A DNA stretch of 64,000 bases. Source: Margaritispora aquatica (lineage: Eukaryota > Ascomycota > Leotiomycetes > Helotiales > Discinellaceae). The first letter of the stretch is position 1. The number at the start of each line of letters is the position of its first letter. A model generated the notes under the pieces. The model was not told the DNA's origin, ran no database searches, and was given only the letters and a program-made list of their open reading frames with translations. Made by a program: the position numbers and the translations under genes. The stretch spans positions 806,001-870,000 of the forward strand of contig VJWN01000017.1 in NCBI GenBank assembly GCA_007644065.1, in the 5' to 3' direction. Positions 43,682 through 54,107 of this stretch are shown one piece after another.

Positions 43682-44750
43682 TTATTTCCAAGCGTGGTCG
43701 CAATTACTGCATTGCAAACAATTCTGATAATTTCGTATTCCCTGCGAATTCACCCCACAGTCAGGGCAAACATGAGCGTCATCCAAATGCGATTTAAGAA
43801 TGTCATATGCGATCTCGCCATTTGCTTTGCACATTTCCGCGAACTCCCCGCGGTCGGCAAGGGCTTTGAGATTTGCCCCCGCAGTTTTAACAGCTACGTC
43901 TCTTAGGAGCCTGTCCGAGTCAACCGTGTTATCGTACAAGACTCGGAGGCTTTCCGTAAAGCTAACATTGTTCCATCCTGTCGTGATGACCTGTTCGTAC
44001 TTCTTTTTTGCCATTTCCTTGAGTGGTTGGACATCGTATCGGTCTGCCATGATGTAAAGTTTGACGTTCAGCAGTAGAGGACCATTTTTGTCCTTAGGAA
44101 GATAACTTTGTGTGACCGAAGCTTCTGCCGGAGATGAGGTTGAGGGAAGCAATTTGATTAGTGCTTTGCCTTGCCGGGCCAGCTTTTTTTGCTCCATGCG
44201 ACTCAACCTGTTATACCACTCAAGTTCTTTATCACTATTGAGGTACTTAGTTATTTCGTTCTCATTCCTGTCACCGTCCACTTACTTGATTCTTTGCGTT
44301 TCGTTGTTCTGAACAATAAAAGCCCTGTTGTCGAAATAGTCTCCAACATAAAGGAATTCAAGAAATTTCTCCACAACGGCCGGCTCACAGTCATCAAGAT
44401 CGATCTCACCCGTGAGGCTCTCCTATGATGCCAAATTAGCCTAGTATATGTACGAGAAGCGTTCACAGATGTGTATTGTATTCTATGCGATCATTGATTT
44501 TTAAAAGTCGTCACCTTTAATGGATTGTCCACACAAGCAGCAAGAGGCTTGGACTGGGAACACACAATAGCACGATGAACCTCGAATTGCTCTTCTTGAC
44601 AGATAATTTTTAGATCTGAGTATCTTCCCGATGCAAGCAGGCTATTCGTTGGTCAGCACATGTCAATCTTATGCCCAGGTGCAACAGAGTGAGATATAAT
44701 TACTCAGCGTTTACGGACTGAGCATGTGAGCTTGATGAAGGGGCTGCCAT
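43682..44750 (-). CDS. BTB/POZ-like protein with zinc-ribbon tail, copy E
   Basis: 287 aa from four exons: 44750-44704 (47 nt), 44641-44515 (127 nt), 44422-44286 (137 nt) and 44234-43682 (553 nt). The core reads LLASGRYSDLKIICQEEQF, then RAIVCSQSKPLAACV and EIDLDDCEPAVVEKFLEFLY. The third intron (51 nt, GTAAGT to CAATAG with an AACTAA branch) is unique to this copy; retained, it puts a TAA in frame at once. The second half has LYIMADRYDVQPLKEMAKK and LYDNTVDSDRLLRDVAV, ending in CPDCG...CSNCDHAWK, a four-cysteine zinc-ribbon-like tail. It converges on copy D across the palindrome. Intact by eye; function unknown. Confidence 0.82.
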
Positions 44751-45394
44751 GATTCGATCTTATAACGCGTCTGGAAATCTTCTTAAATTCAGAGGGGTAA
44801 AGGAGAAAAGGGGAGCACGGGAGTCTGCAGTTGTGTGTTAGCTGCAGGTGGCAGATAAACGGATTTAATCATGTCACATGTTTCGCTCAACCATGTGCCT
44901 ACCTACATTACCTTAAGAAGGCCATGCTACGATATCCATTGGTTGGTAAGCCGTCCCTTCTCTGACTAATAATCGTACTATGGATATGTAGAAGAGATCG
45001 GGAAGACCTTTGGGGGCAACAGATACGGCAACAGAACCGGTCGAACTTCGAATATTTCATTCAAAGTTTCGAAAGCATAAAGTTTCGTAAATTGTATCGA
45101 TTCTTAGCATCTCGTAGAACTGAAAACAGCTGTGGCCGAGGAGCGCATCAGAAATTCTTCAATGCACTTACAGTATTCTCGCACTGTATTATTCCTTAGG
45201 AATCTCCTACTAGATGATTAGCCCGTTATCGTGGTGGTAGCCAATTTAAAAGGTGATTAAGTTAAATATACACGTCATCTTAATGCATGGCTATGATATC
45301 TCAAATTTATATTTCTGGATGATATTGGGACCCTTTAACGCTATCTGAAATATGAGGCCTTGAGGTTAACTGGAAACATAACTTTGAAGTCCAT
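44751..45394. other. Spacer between BTB copies E and F
   Basis: About 640 bases, AT-rich. It holds the promoter of copy E and the 3' flank of copy F. No gene or repeat seen. Confidence 0.45.
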
Positions 45395-46531
45395 TTACTT
45401 GAAACGTCTAAGACATTTCTTACAGGCAAACCCGCCAGTGCCGGCAAAAGTATTGATATCGCATGCATAACAAAATGGACAGATCTTTCGCGCTATTGGA
45501 TGAAAGGGCGCGGCGGCTGGTGTTATTGGAAAGGATGAGACGAGGATACTGGTTGCAATTTCTCCGTTACTCTTGCAAAGTGCTATAAAATCACTGCGCT
45601 CCATCATAGCCTGCACATTATCAGTAGCTGCTTTGATAGCCGCATTTTTAAGTGCTCGATCGGATTCGACTGTTTGCTCATATAGTAGCTTGAGACTTGA
45701 GACGAAATCACTGCTGTTCCATGCGGTAGTCACGAGTTTTTCATATTTCTCCTTTGCCAACTGTTTGAGCGGCTGAACGTCGTAGCGGTCACCCATGATG
45801 TAGAGCTTAACATCAAGCATAAGAGAAGCGGAATTTGGATCTGGCAACGTTGATATAGGTCGCACTTCTGGGTATGCGCGGGCAAATCCTGACTGCGTAG
45901 GTTGGATGATTACAGCACCAAAAACTTGCTGTGCCGGGCTCGCCGAAGAACCGAATGAAAACTGGCCAGATATATTCTGTGCAGGACTTGCAGGAGAACT
46001 GAATAAAGGTGATACGGGAGTCTGGGGACTCATTTGACCAGGAATTGAGCCCATAGTTGAACCATTCGGAGCACTCGCTGCAGCGATAGAACGAGCATCA
46101 CTATAATCGCCTAAATACAAAAACTCAATGAACTTCTTTACAACACCGGATTCGCAATCGTCGAGGTCAATTTCGCCTGTGATTGCTTCCTGCCATCAGA
46201 TTAGCTGCAAAGTCTGACAATTCTTCAAGAGTTTACGATCAAGACTTCCTCCCCTCCCTAGCTCCACCGAACGCGATGCGACTGCAGAGTACATGAGACT
46301 GACTTTAAACATTCCATCTACAGCAGCAGCAAGAGGCTTAGACTGAAGACAGACCACGGCGCGATGAACCTTGAATCTCTCATTCTGGCAAATAATCGTA
46401 AGATCGGAATATCTGCCCGAGGCAAGCATCCTACAGCCTTATCAGTATTTGGCAAGTTGCGGAATGTGAAGCGTGTTGACTTACTTTGCATTCATAGATG
46501 CCATGTAAGAATTTGCATTAGATGATGCCAT
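45395..46531 (-). CDS. BTB/POZ-like protein with zinc-ribbon tail, copy F
   Basis: 322 aa, the longest copy, from exons 46531-46485 (47 nt), 46430-46304 (127 nt) and 46189-45395 (795 nt). The start MASSNANSYMASMNAKMLA leads into GRYSDLTIICQNERFKVH, RAVVCLQSKPLAAAVDGMF and EIDLDDCESGVVKKFIEFLY. A Pro/Ser/Gln-rich linker of about 75 residues (SPASPAQNISGQFSF and a second SPAQQ unit) replaces the short linker of the sisters. LYIMGDRYDVQPLKQLAKE and LYEQTVESDRALKNAAIK follow. The tail CPFCYACD...CKKCLRRFK carries two CxxC pairs. Closest sister by eye is copy E. Intact; function unknown. Confidence 0.83.
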
Positions 46532-47458
46532 GATTTATATCCAAACAGCCTATATCACTACTGGGCATTGATGAATATATGGTTGAAAGGTTGAGGGTTT
46601 ACGAAGCTACGGATGTGCCCGATGAAGGCATACACAGAACGAAAGTGGAGCCTTACTACTTGCCCCGCGTCCCATATCTGGACGTCTCATCGTGGAGCCG
46701 CATCACATGACAACCACGATACACTAGATAGCTTTCCGTTAGGTACCTTAGGTATGAAATTAAGAGGCTATATAAGGGCAAAACGTGAGAAGGACTGGCT
46801 GGGGTGGATCAATTGATCCTTTCTTTAAGCAATACTTTGAGTCACCCATTTAGGTCAAGTTCGCACCACAACTGACAGATCAGCCGAAGCAATATATATA
46901 TATATATATATATATATTGATATATTTAAGTTGCGTTTGTATTTCCAAACGGTAACAAACCCACAAACCCTTCGATAATTATGATCTCTCGATATTCGAG
47001 CCATGCTTCAATAAAGCAAGCGACAAGACAATCGCATGACTTTGTACTTCAATGTACAAAAGCTTATTCTCTCAAGAGTTTAAGGCTTGGTTGCCTGTCA
47101 TGATTTTTGGATTGTCGCAATTGACATTCTTTGTCTCAAAACAGGATGCACTGAGTATTGAATTGAGCACAGTACAATCTAGTAATCTTGACAGTCTTGA
47201 GGCTCACTGAATGAAATCTGAGTGCCATAAGCAAGATCAGAGCACTCTTGAAGCAGTAAGTACAAGATGTCCAAGACGATTATGACAAGGATGTCTTGAT
47301 ATTCAACCTCAGATTCTGAATTTTGCGGGGGATTATATGGTCATCATGTGGCAGTGATGCATCGCTCGAAGCATCTAGCCTGTGTGTGGAAGTGATCGGC
47401 CTTCTATCAAGCCCTATTAAAGCTATGATTTCAAGATATCATAGAGGGTGTGGCGAAG
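46532..47458. other. Spacer with TA microsatellite
   Basis: No gene is supported. A TA dinucleotide run of about 27 bases lies at 46892-46918. The short frames here have no family resemblance. Confidence 0.5.
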
Positions 47459-48877
47459 CTAGCCACTGCGATCAATCCCCTTTCCTTTCCTGTCAGAGTG
47501 CGTCGACTTCAACAAGTCTCTAAGGCTGCCTTCGGCATGTGAAGAGCTTCGCATCCTGCCTTGAAATCTTGGACCAGAAGATGAGCCAGGTCTAGTATTG
47601 CTCCAAGGTAACCATGATCCAAATGTCCCGAGTATCGAAGGCCGTCTCTCCATTTCGGGACGCAATGTTGAGGCTCTAGACTCGTTCCGAATCATAGTTG
47701 GTCTCGACGACATGAAGGAATATAGAGTTGGAGATCTCTCCCCATCCGGTATGTCAAACTCAGGTACACTCTCCAAATCTGTCGTCGTGGAGGTTTGTGG
47801 CCGTGCAGGCTCACTTATTAACGATGTGGGCGATAGCACGCTAGCACTTGCATCGTGTTTAAAGCTATGGGCATTGTCGATAACTAATGATGCAAATGAT
47901 GCCGATTTGGACCTGCCATGTCGTGTCGGCTTCGGTGGGATGGCATCTGATGTTTCAATAGCATCCGCCACCTCTGACACATCCTCCTTTTTAGTTGCTC
48001 TTCCACGGACCTCATCCGCTATTACTGCAGCTGGCTTTTTCTTCGTCTTCTCTTCATCTGATGATCTTGATGATGACATGATGGTTTCCAAGGTACCATA
48101 CGCTGCCGATTTTGTCCTTCGCCCACCTCCTCTAGATCCCCTGCCTGTATGTCGCGATTGTTCATCGTCCGATCCGATAGCCTGTAGAGTCGGCCCTCCA
48201 GTGACTTGTGGTGCAATGCCCAACCCCACTGTCACTAGAACAGGTTCTCCACCACGTCCATGTGGGGGCATATGGACCTCGTACTGATTGCTCAAGCTGT
48301 ATCTGCTTCTGGCACAGATCTCGGCGATTCTCTCCAGATCATCAGCAACGCCATGCTTAATTTCGTCCATAATCCCCTTGAATGAGAAAGCTTCTACAGG
48401 GGGAAGCTTCAACTCCATATTCCCCGCAACCATAGCTGACATGCCGTGAGGTTTCTGATTGTTTATGGTAACAATACTCCTCTGCTGAGATCGAGGTCGA
48501 GGTGTCCCCGAGTACGTCCTGACGATCACCGGCTGGTTATATGTACTATTTCTAGCTCCAGTTGATTTGGCATATCGATGACGGGATCGTGTCGCACCAT
48601 TAAGCTGACGAAGGGCAGATATACGATGGGCAACTGTAGCCTCGTCCAGGATATGCTCTCCACGAGCAGCTTCTTCAGACTCGACTAGGCTCGCACTTGA
48701 TGCATTTGTACTCCAGAGACCCGGCGGAAGGAAATGGAGGGGCAGAGAGTGTCTTCTGTGAGAGTCTGGGGCAGATTGAGCGACTTTTGGCTGGTGCAAG
48801 ACAGCGGGCAACATGGGGTGATGGAATGTTGGCAACGCTTTGGACGCTGATCCATTGCTGGAATTCTCCGTAGACAT
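47459..48877 (-). CDS. Fungal protein of unknown function, largely disordered
   Basis: Single-exon frame, 472 aa. Most of it is Ser/Thr/Arg/Pro-rich and looks disordered. One ordered-looking core at about 150-230 includes LPPVEAFSFKGIMDEI, DDLERIAEICARSRYSLSN and YEVHMPPHGRG; I associate this block with an uncharacterised Pezizomycotina family, from memory only. The C-terminus has many RxxS-type sites (possible kinase targets) and ends KGKGIDRSG. There is no signal peptide or membrane segment. It is divergent from the next gene with 477 bases between starts. Role unknown. Confidence 0.7.
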   Translation of the reverse strand: MSTENSSNGSASKALPTFHHPMLPAVLHQPKVAQSAPDSHRRHSLPLHFLPPGLWSTNASSASLVESEEAARGEHILDEATVAHRISALRQLNGATRSRHRYAKSTGARNSTYNQPVIVRTYSGTPRPRSQQRSIVTINNQKPHGMSAMVAGNMELKLPPVEAFSFKGIMDEIKHGVADDLERIAEICARSRYSLSNQYEVHMPPHGRGGEPVLVTVGLGIAPQVTGGPTLQAIGSDDEQSRHTGRGSRGGGRRTKSAAYGTLETIMSSSRSSDEEKTKKKPAAVIADEVRGRATKKEDVSEVADAIETSDAIPPKPTRHGRSKSASFASLVIDNAHSFKHDASASVLSPTSLISEPARPQTSTTTDLESVPEFDIPDGERSPTLYSFMSSRPTMIRNESRASTLRPEMERRPSILGTFGSWLPWSNTRPGSSSGPRFQGRMRSSSHAEGSLRDLLKSTHSDRKGKGIDRSG

Positions 48878-49354
48878 TTTGTGGATCGTATCTCAAGTCG
48901 GTTGAAAAGGCATTGTTTGTGAAAGCGAAGACGAAAGGCGATGAGAGGATCTCAGCAATTGCATTGCATGGAGGTGCAGACGGTGCAGAACAGTGCGTGT
49001 CTCATTGCAAGTGCTCGAGATCTTTCAACAAAAACGCAGAGTGAAGTGTCTAGTCCCCGGTTGGTTCTCCACATTGATCCCAGCGGAGTGCAAGATCCTC
49101 CAGTCCAGGGTTGGTGGTTTAAGCTCCCCCTGTCAGGCGCTATCGCCAACAGTCGCCCCTCAAATGGATGGAGCCATCGATTTGAGGATTCGAGAATTCG
49201 AGGATTCGAGGAAGTAAGCGCGGAACAACCCCTCGATCAAAACAACAACCTGACTTGACAATGTCAATAGTATCTTAACACGACGACGACGACGACGACG
49301 ACCACGGCAACAACACCAATCATTGCATTGCGCTGACGAACCCACCACGAAGAT
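48878..49354. promoter_or_regulatory. Divergent promoter with simple repeats
   Basis: The 477 bases between two divergent genes hold a short tandem array of ATTCGAGGA-like units at 49184-49213 and an ACG trinucleotide run at 49279-49303, the latter about 50 bases before the plus-strand ATG and so probably in its 5' leader. Confidence 0.5.
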
Positions 49355-50731
49355 ATGGATTCACCATCCAGCGATCGCGATAAAGATTCGAATAACCCAC
49401 CATCCAAACCCGAGAATCCTTTCGTCAAGTTTAAACAATTCGCAGACTCACAAATCAGTTCACTATTGCAGGGTGTTTTAGGCATACCCTCTGCCTTCTC
49501 AAAGCCAAATGGCAATCCTCGATGGGATGTTTTCGATGAAGATCTGCGTAGGAGGGACGAGTTAATCGCAAAACAACAAGCAATAAAGGACTCCGAGTTA
49601 CAACGACAGACTGTGCAATCTGAGGAGAGAACAATTCCGGTCAAGACTTCGCCAGACTGGGGATGCTCATCCAATATTGTAAAGAATCAATCAGGGCCCT
49701 ATACACGACTCGGGCACGGATTGATTGACATGCCACTATACGGTCCTGTGGAGAGGAGTTTTGGCACACATGATAGTGGCACATTCAGTTGGCTCTCTTC
49801 GTCAATAGAGCAACCTCCATACTATCTTGAACCAGCTCAAGTATCCAACGATGTTATGGGAATGGTGCGGTCAATGGTATACAACAACTTGAGCCAATCC
49901 TCCCGATTGTATTCGTCCGAATCATTGTTACCATATCTCTTGCAATCGCCGTACTCACCTCTAAAGCTTCACAGCGAGCAGATGAAAGCTGTTACGCCTG
50001 AAACATATGTTAATTATAATGCAGCCTTCGCAGATCTGCTGGCAACCACATATGGTAAAGCTACACTTGCAAACTTCAAACCGAAACCCATTCCGAGCAT
50101 CGGATCATTTCCATTGATGAGTGCAGCAGCTCAAATGCAAAAGATAGACATGTTGGCTGAATTGGGAGTATTGGAGAATCCAGCCTCGAAAAACTCATCA
50201 GTGAAGACAGCACATGAGAACACTAAGGATGCACAGACCGAACAAGATATGTACGAATCGTTTCTACGAATGTCCGAACATCCAGCATCGGCTTCAAGCA
50301 CATTTGAATCCTTATTCAAGGAAGTTGAGAAAGCTGTCGAGAAAGAAATAGGCCCACAAGAAGCTGATTACTTGCGTGAGCAAAGAGCAGCTTTTGTCAA
50401 GGAGCACGGGGTCAATCTTCGCGAACTTGAAGGGATGCTGAGTGGCCTTATGGTACCCTTCAAAGAAGCGCTCAAAGAAGAGACTAGTCGAAAGGAGGAT
50501 TCAAATCGAGTTGTTGCTACAAGGACTACTACTGAGCATTCCACAAATCAGGACGGTACAGTGGAGACAAGTGTAACAGTCGAGAGGACATTCGAAGATG
50601 GCCGGACCACCGTAACGCATACTTCTCACGTGGAAGACTCAACTTCTCGAGACACCACCAAGGAGACGGGGTCTGAAAAGGGACAATCGGATGACAAGCA
50701 GACATCCAAAAACGGATGGTTTTGGAAATAA
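49355..50731 (+). CDS. Fungal protein of unknown function
   Basis: Single-exon frame, 458 aa. I do not recognise a domain. The N-terminus is a hydrophilic Ser/Pro/Asp/Asn stretch followed by ENPFVKFKQFADSQISSLL and a hydrophobic LGIPSAF segment. The middle contains LASTTYGKATL-like and MLAELGVLENPAS segments. Residues about 300-380 are charged and helical (VEKAVEKEIGPQEADYLRE), and a Thr/Ser-rich tail follows (VTVERTFEDGRTTVTHTSH) before the terminal GWFWK. There are no introns and the codon use looks like real coding sequence. Location and role unknown. Confidence 0.7.
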   Translation: MDSPSSDRDKDSNNPPSKPENPFVKFKQFADSQISSLLQGVLGIPSAFSKPNGNPRWDVFDEDLRRRDELIAKQQAIKDSELQRQTVQSEERTIPVKTSPDWGCSSNIVKNQSGPYTRLGHGLIDMPLYGPVERSFGTHDSGTFSWLSSSIEQPPYYLEPAQVSNDVMGMVRSMVYNNLSQSSRLYSSESLLPYLLQSPYSPLKLHSEQMKAVTPETYVNYNAAFADLLATTYGKATLANFKPKPIPSIGSFPLMSAAAQMQKIDMLAELGVLENPASKNSSVKTAHENTKDAQTEQDMYESFLRMSEHPASASSTFESLFKEVEKAVEKEIGPQEADYLREQRAAFVKEHGVNLRELEGMLSGLMVPFKEALKEETSRKEDSNRVVATRTTTEHSTNQDGTVETSVTVERTFEDGRTTVTHTSHVEDSTSRDTTKETGSEKGQSDDKQTSKNGWFWK

Positions 50732-51061
50732 ACATATGTAGATGTGTATGATATGATACGATATGAAACGAAAGGGCGTTGGGCATGGATTGAAATTCGG
50801 GGATCATGAATACATGGAGTAGGGCTGGTCTGCTTAATGTCAGCAACAGATTGAGGTTTAGCAAGCTGAACGGAATCTATGGTCTTTTGAAATCTAAGAT
50901 TTCCAACACACTTGGGATTTTTCCGTGTTATTGTGCAACAAGCTAGTTTAGCATATTCGTCAAGGCTAGATGTTTTTCACTATGAAGGTTTATTGAACAT
51001 AAACGATACTCGAAAATCCAACACCAGTGATTAGTTTCTATAAGGTACTTATTTTCGTATC
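50732..51061. other. Short spacer
   Basis: 3' flank of the plus-strand gene and of the pseudogene on the other strand. Nothing else seen. Confidence 0.4.
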
Positions 51062-51704
51062 TTAGTTATTGATTAGAAGCTTACACTCAGGGGTATAGAA
51101 AGTAACCGCACTTGCTCCCGCGCAAGTTACCCCCAATACCGGGACGTCGGCATCGTAAAGTGCACATGTCTTCGTGCCCTACTCAAAGCTATACGCTGCA
51201 CAAGCTGTCGCTGCCGTCTGCGTATATGTCGTACACGCACTCGAGCAACCTCCCAGATCAGGCGTAGTCTTTGAATCCAGCACCCTCGTCGTTCGGTGCG
51301 ATGAAGCCCGCGAGCCCGCAACAAGCACTGCACATCACTGCATGTGTAGGTGTTGTACTGGGTGTGATCGACAAGGTAGGGAGGGGTGTCCCAAAGCGCG
51401 AAGTCATAGGAAACGCATATGATACTCCCAGGGGGTCTATTGAAGTCGGATGTTGCGAAACTCTGTGCGTTGAGAGAGACTGCGTGCGAGAAACAGGCCT
51501 TGATTGATGGTGAGGGTTGTGTCCGCACGTTGAGACTGTGACGGTCTTAACCGTAGTTAAGGCCGCGAATGGAGAGCCAACGGCATTGAAGCAGTATGCC
51601 GTTGCAGCTACTGAACTCCCCGAGAGACATCTGGTAGGGTTGTCTTTGTTACAAATCGCATGGACCCCATCCAAAGCTAAACATAACCTCGCGATGGTTC
51701 TTCA
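51062..51704 (-). pseudogene. Broken gene for a small cysteine-rich secreted protein
   Basis: Reading the minus strand from the right, a hydrophobic stretch (RLCLALDG) leads into CNKDNPTRCLSGSSVAATAYC and a Thr/Val-rich segment, a pattern common at the N-terminus of fungal secreted proteins. After a one-base frame change near 51258 the frame continues GGCSSACTTYTQTAATACAA, meets a TAG at 51179-51181, then TKTCALYDADVPVLGVTC to a TAA at 51062. The second part resembles a PAN/apple-like C-terminal domain (CAAYSF...CALYDADV). The signal peptide start is also out of frame. At least two disabling changes support a pseudogene. The exact family is uncertain. Confidence 0.6.
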
Positions 51705-52883
51705 TAGCTGGGATTTTGGATGCGAGAAATACCTAGCATGGAAGTGAAGGAAGGCTTAGACATAACAAGCATTTTCGTTGATGAAAAGGAAATGTTATTA
51801 AAATCAGATAAGGGATGCTGAAAATGGCTGAAAATAAATAAGTGAAAGACAAGTGATTCAAACTAATATAGAGGCGTGCTCGCAGAAGAAATATATTCAA
51901 ATACTCCATCCTTTTGAAGCAATAGTGATCCGAGGCTTGAATGCTCTTGGATGCTCATTGGATATTCTGATTTTGAATTACCTCGAGAGCTGATTTGATG
52001 GATTACGAGGTTTGTCTTCGGCATCGTTTGCTTTGAGACTGTATGCTTGAGCATGATTGTTAGAGTATCCCGATTTGGCAGCTTTAGCGAGAATAGTCAA
52101 AATGGACATGTTGTGAGGACTTCCATATGTTTTGAGTAAGAATTGATACAGCTATATACTCGAGTTGATACGATCTAAATTCCTGGACTACGTTTGCCTA
52201 ATGGCTTCGTCGCAACCGTGGAAAAGTTGGATGGAGTGTGGGATGCACAGGAAATCTACCGATAAGGCGTGTGTATTCTAGTCAAGCTATTCGAATCGAT
52301 GTAGAATGATATGCAAAACGGTATTGATTCCCTGTTTCCACCCATGTGACCAGTCGTGATAATTATCGGAATCTTCGAGATTGTTCCTGAGCCATAAGGT
52401 CATATCTTACATATATACCGACAAGCATATGTTAGTTTTAGAATAGCAAGAAACGATGGAGTTTGACTGTAATCACTGTATACAAGAGCGTGCGGAACGA
52501 TTCATCTTTCCTCGCCCTAAAATACATAACTCTATACGCTGAGCAAATCTAAACTCTACTGATACTCAAAGTGAATCATTCCCAGCCTCTTGTAGGAACG
52601 CTTTGACAACATCGCCATCACTCAATTCAACAGAAATTTTACAGTAGCAGAAAAGCGAAGTTTTCAAAACTTCATGATGTAATCAAATCGAGCGAGCCAG
52701 CTTGCCATCACTGCATTTCCCAGTTGTTTTTTGCGACTTTGACAGTAGCCTGATATGCAAGTATCGTCTTTATCCTTTCCTGGTTTGCAATGGCTCTCTG
52801 CATTTTTTCACGCTTCATTGTTGCCATTCGAGCACGGGTGATCTGTATCATGGACTGATGAATATACTCGCTGCAATGCTGCT
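51705..52883. other. 1.2 kb gene-free spacer
   Basis: AT-rich, with stops in all frames. No gene, repeat or RNA gene recognised. Confidence 0.45.
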
Positions 52884-54107
52884 CTAGTGATTAGCTCTTG
52901 GAACATCGCTGAAGCAAGCTAGATAGCATCTAAATGGATGCGCAAAATCACTTACATCTCTCCTCAATCTTGCCAATTCGACTGACACACTACGAATTTT
53001 CATAAAATTTAATCTTAATATATCCGCATGTGAGACGTGTATCCCGTTCCATAGGGATACAGGCCAATGATCGGCCGTAACGACTCCCAAATGCGCATTT
53101 CCTATGTAGCTATCGTCCGGCAACAAAACATATGGATGGCCTGGAGCTGCACCATATACTAGATTGAATGCATTGTGACTTAGCCGGCAGTAGTTATCAA
53201 CAACAATTAGGTTCTTAAGTGCCCAAGTATCGCCTTTCGGGGCACTGCAAACCTTTCGTTTCAGGAGTTGTACATCTTTGCAATGTCGAGATTTCAATTC
53301 ATCGCACTCAATGGCCAGATTGTGGATGTGGGTAAAGATGGTATATGGGACGGTGCCCGGACAGAAAGTCATCTGGAAGATAATTCTACTGTAGGCATCG
53401 TTGGAAAACAGCATTGTGTCTTTCCTATAGTGAAGAATAAAGACACCTTCGCCAACATTCGAGATGTTCATGTCAGAGCCTCGGAATAGTTGATATCCTT
53501 CGCTGCATAGGTGCTTGGCTGTCTCTTTGCAAACGGCACGCCAAAGAAGCAGTTCGGGCTGAGATGACTGTGACATGTAAAGCAGCTTGTGCTCGCCGGT
53601 GACACTACCCTCGGTGAACACCTCTATGTTTCTAGGCTTGGTGGCCGACTCCATCGCTATTTCCCACTATTTAGTGATAGTCATCAGCAAACGCAACCCT
53701 TGATGTTGGTAAGGACAACGACTACTTACAATCATAGCTCGCAACTCGAATGGCAACTTGTTGAAGTTATGAAAACCCCAATGTTGTGACGAAGTGGTGA
53801 AAGGACTTGGAATAATCTCGATTCTTTCTCGAAGGCATTTGAGGACTGGTTCAAGGGTAGTCGCGAGATACTCCCATCCGGCATCGTCAAGCCAAGTCAG
53901 CACATTCAAGCTAGCTTTTAGACGTAAAGGCGCCAAGATTTGCAAAAACTTTGAGGCCGGTTCCTTCCATAGTTTAGAGATGTTTCTAGGATATGCATCT
54001 TCATAACTTTTGACTGCAGCGTGCACTTGAGACCATTCATCTTTGGTAAGAGCAGCTGCTGGGAATGATGCGATAAGCTGTTCGGGGGTTATGAATGGGA
54101 CCGACAT
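52884..54107 (-). CDS. 2EXR-domain protein
   Basis: Exons 54107-53730 and 53666-52884 with a 63-nt intron give 386 aa. The junction creates FNKLPFELRAMIWEIAM (about 115-131), the opening of the fungal 2EXR domain, followed by RNIEVFTE as expected for that family. The region before it is a helical N-terminus with no known domain. The C-terminal part (CYLACFSDVPR end) is typical of these proteins in having few clear motifs. 2EXR proteins are very numerous in Leotiomycetes and Sordariomycetes and are uncharacterised. The gene is intact by eye, although a further intron near the 3' end cannot be excluded. Confidence 0.8.

Noticed and set aside
44268..44285. 18-nt intron (GTAAGT...GACAG) in BTB copy E
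   Set aside because: Too short for the spliceosome; the overlapping 51-nt intron has a proper branch site and gives a family-like protein.
46892..46918. TA run considered as a centromere or origin signal
   Set aside because: A simple dinucleotide microsatellite explains it; no other supporting structure.
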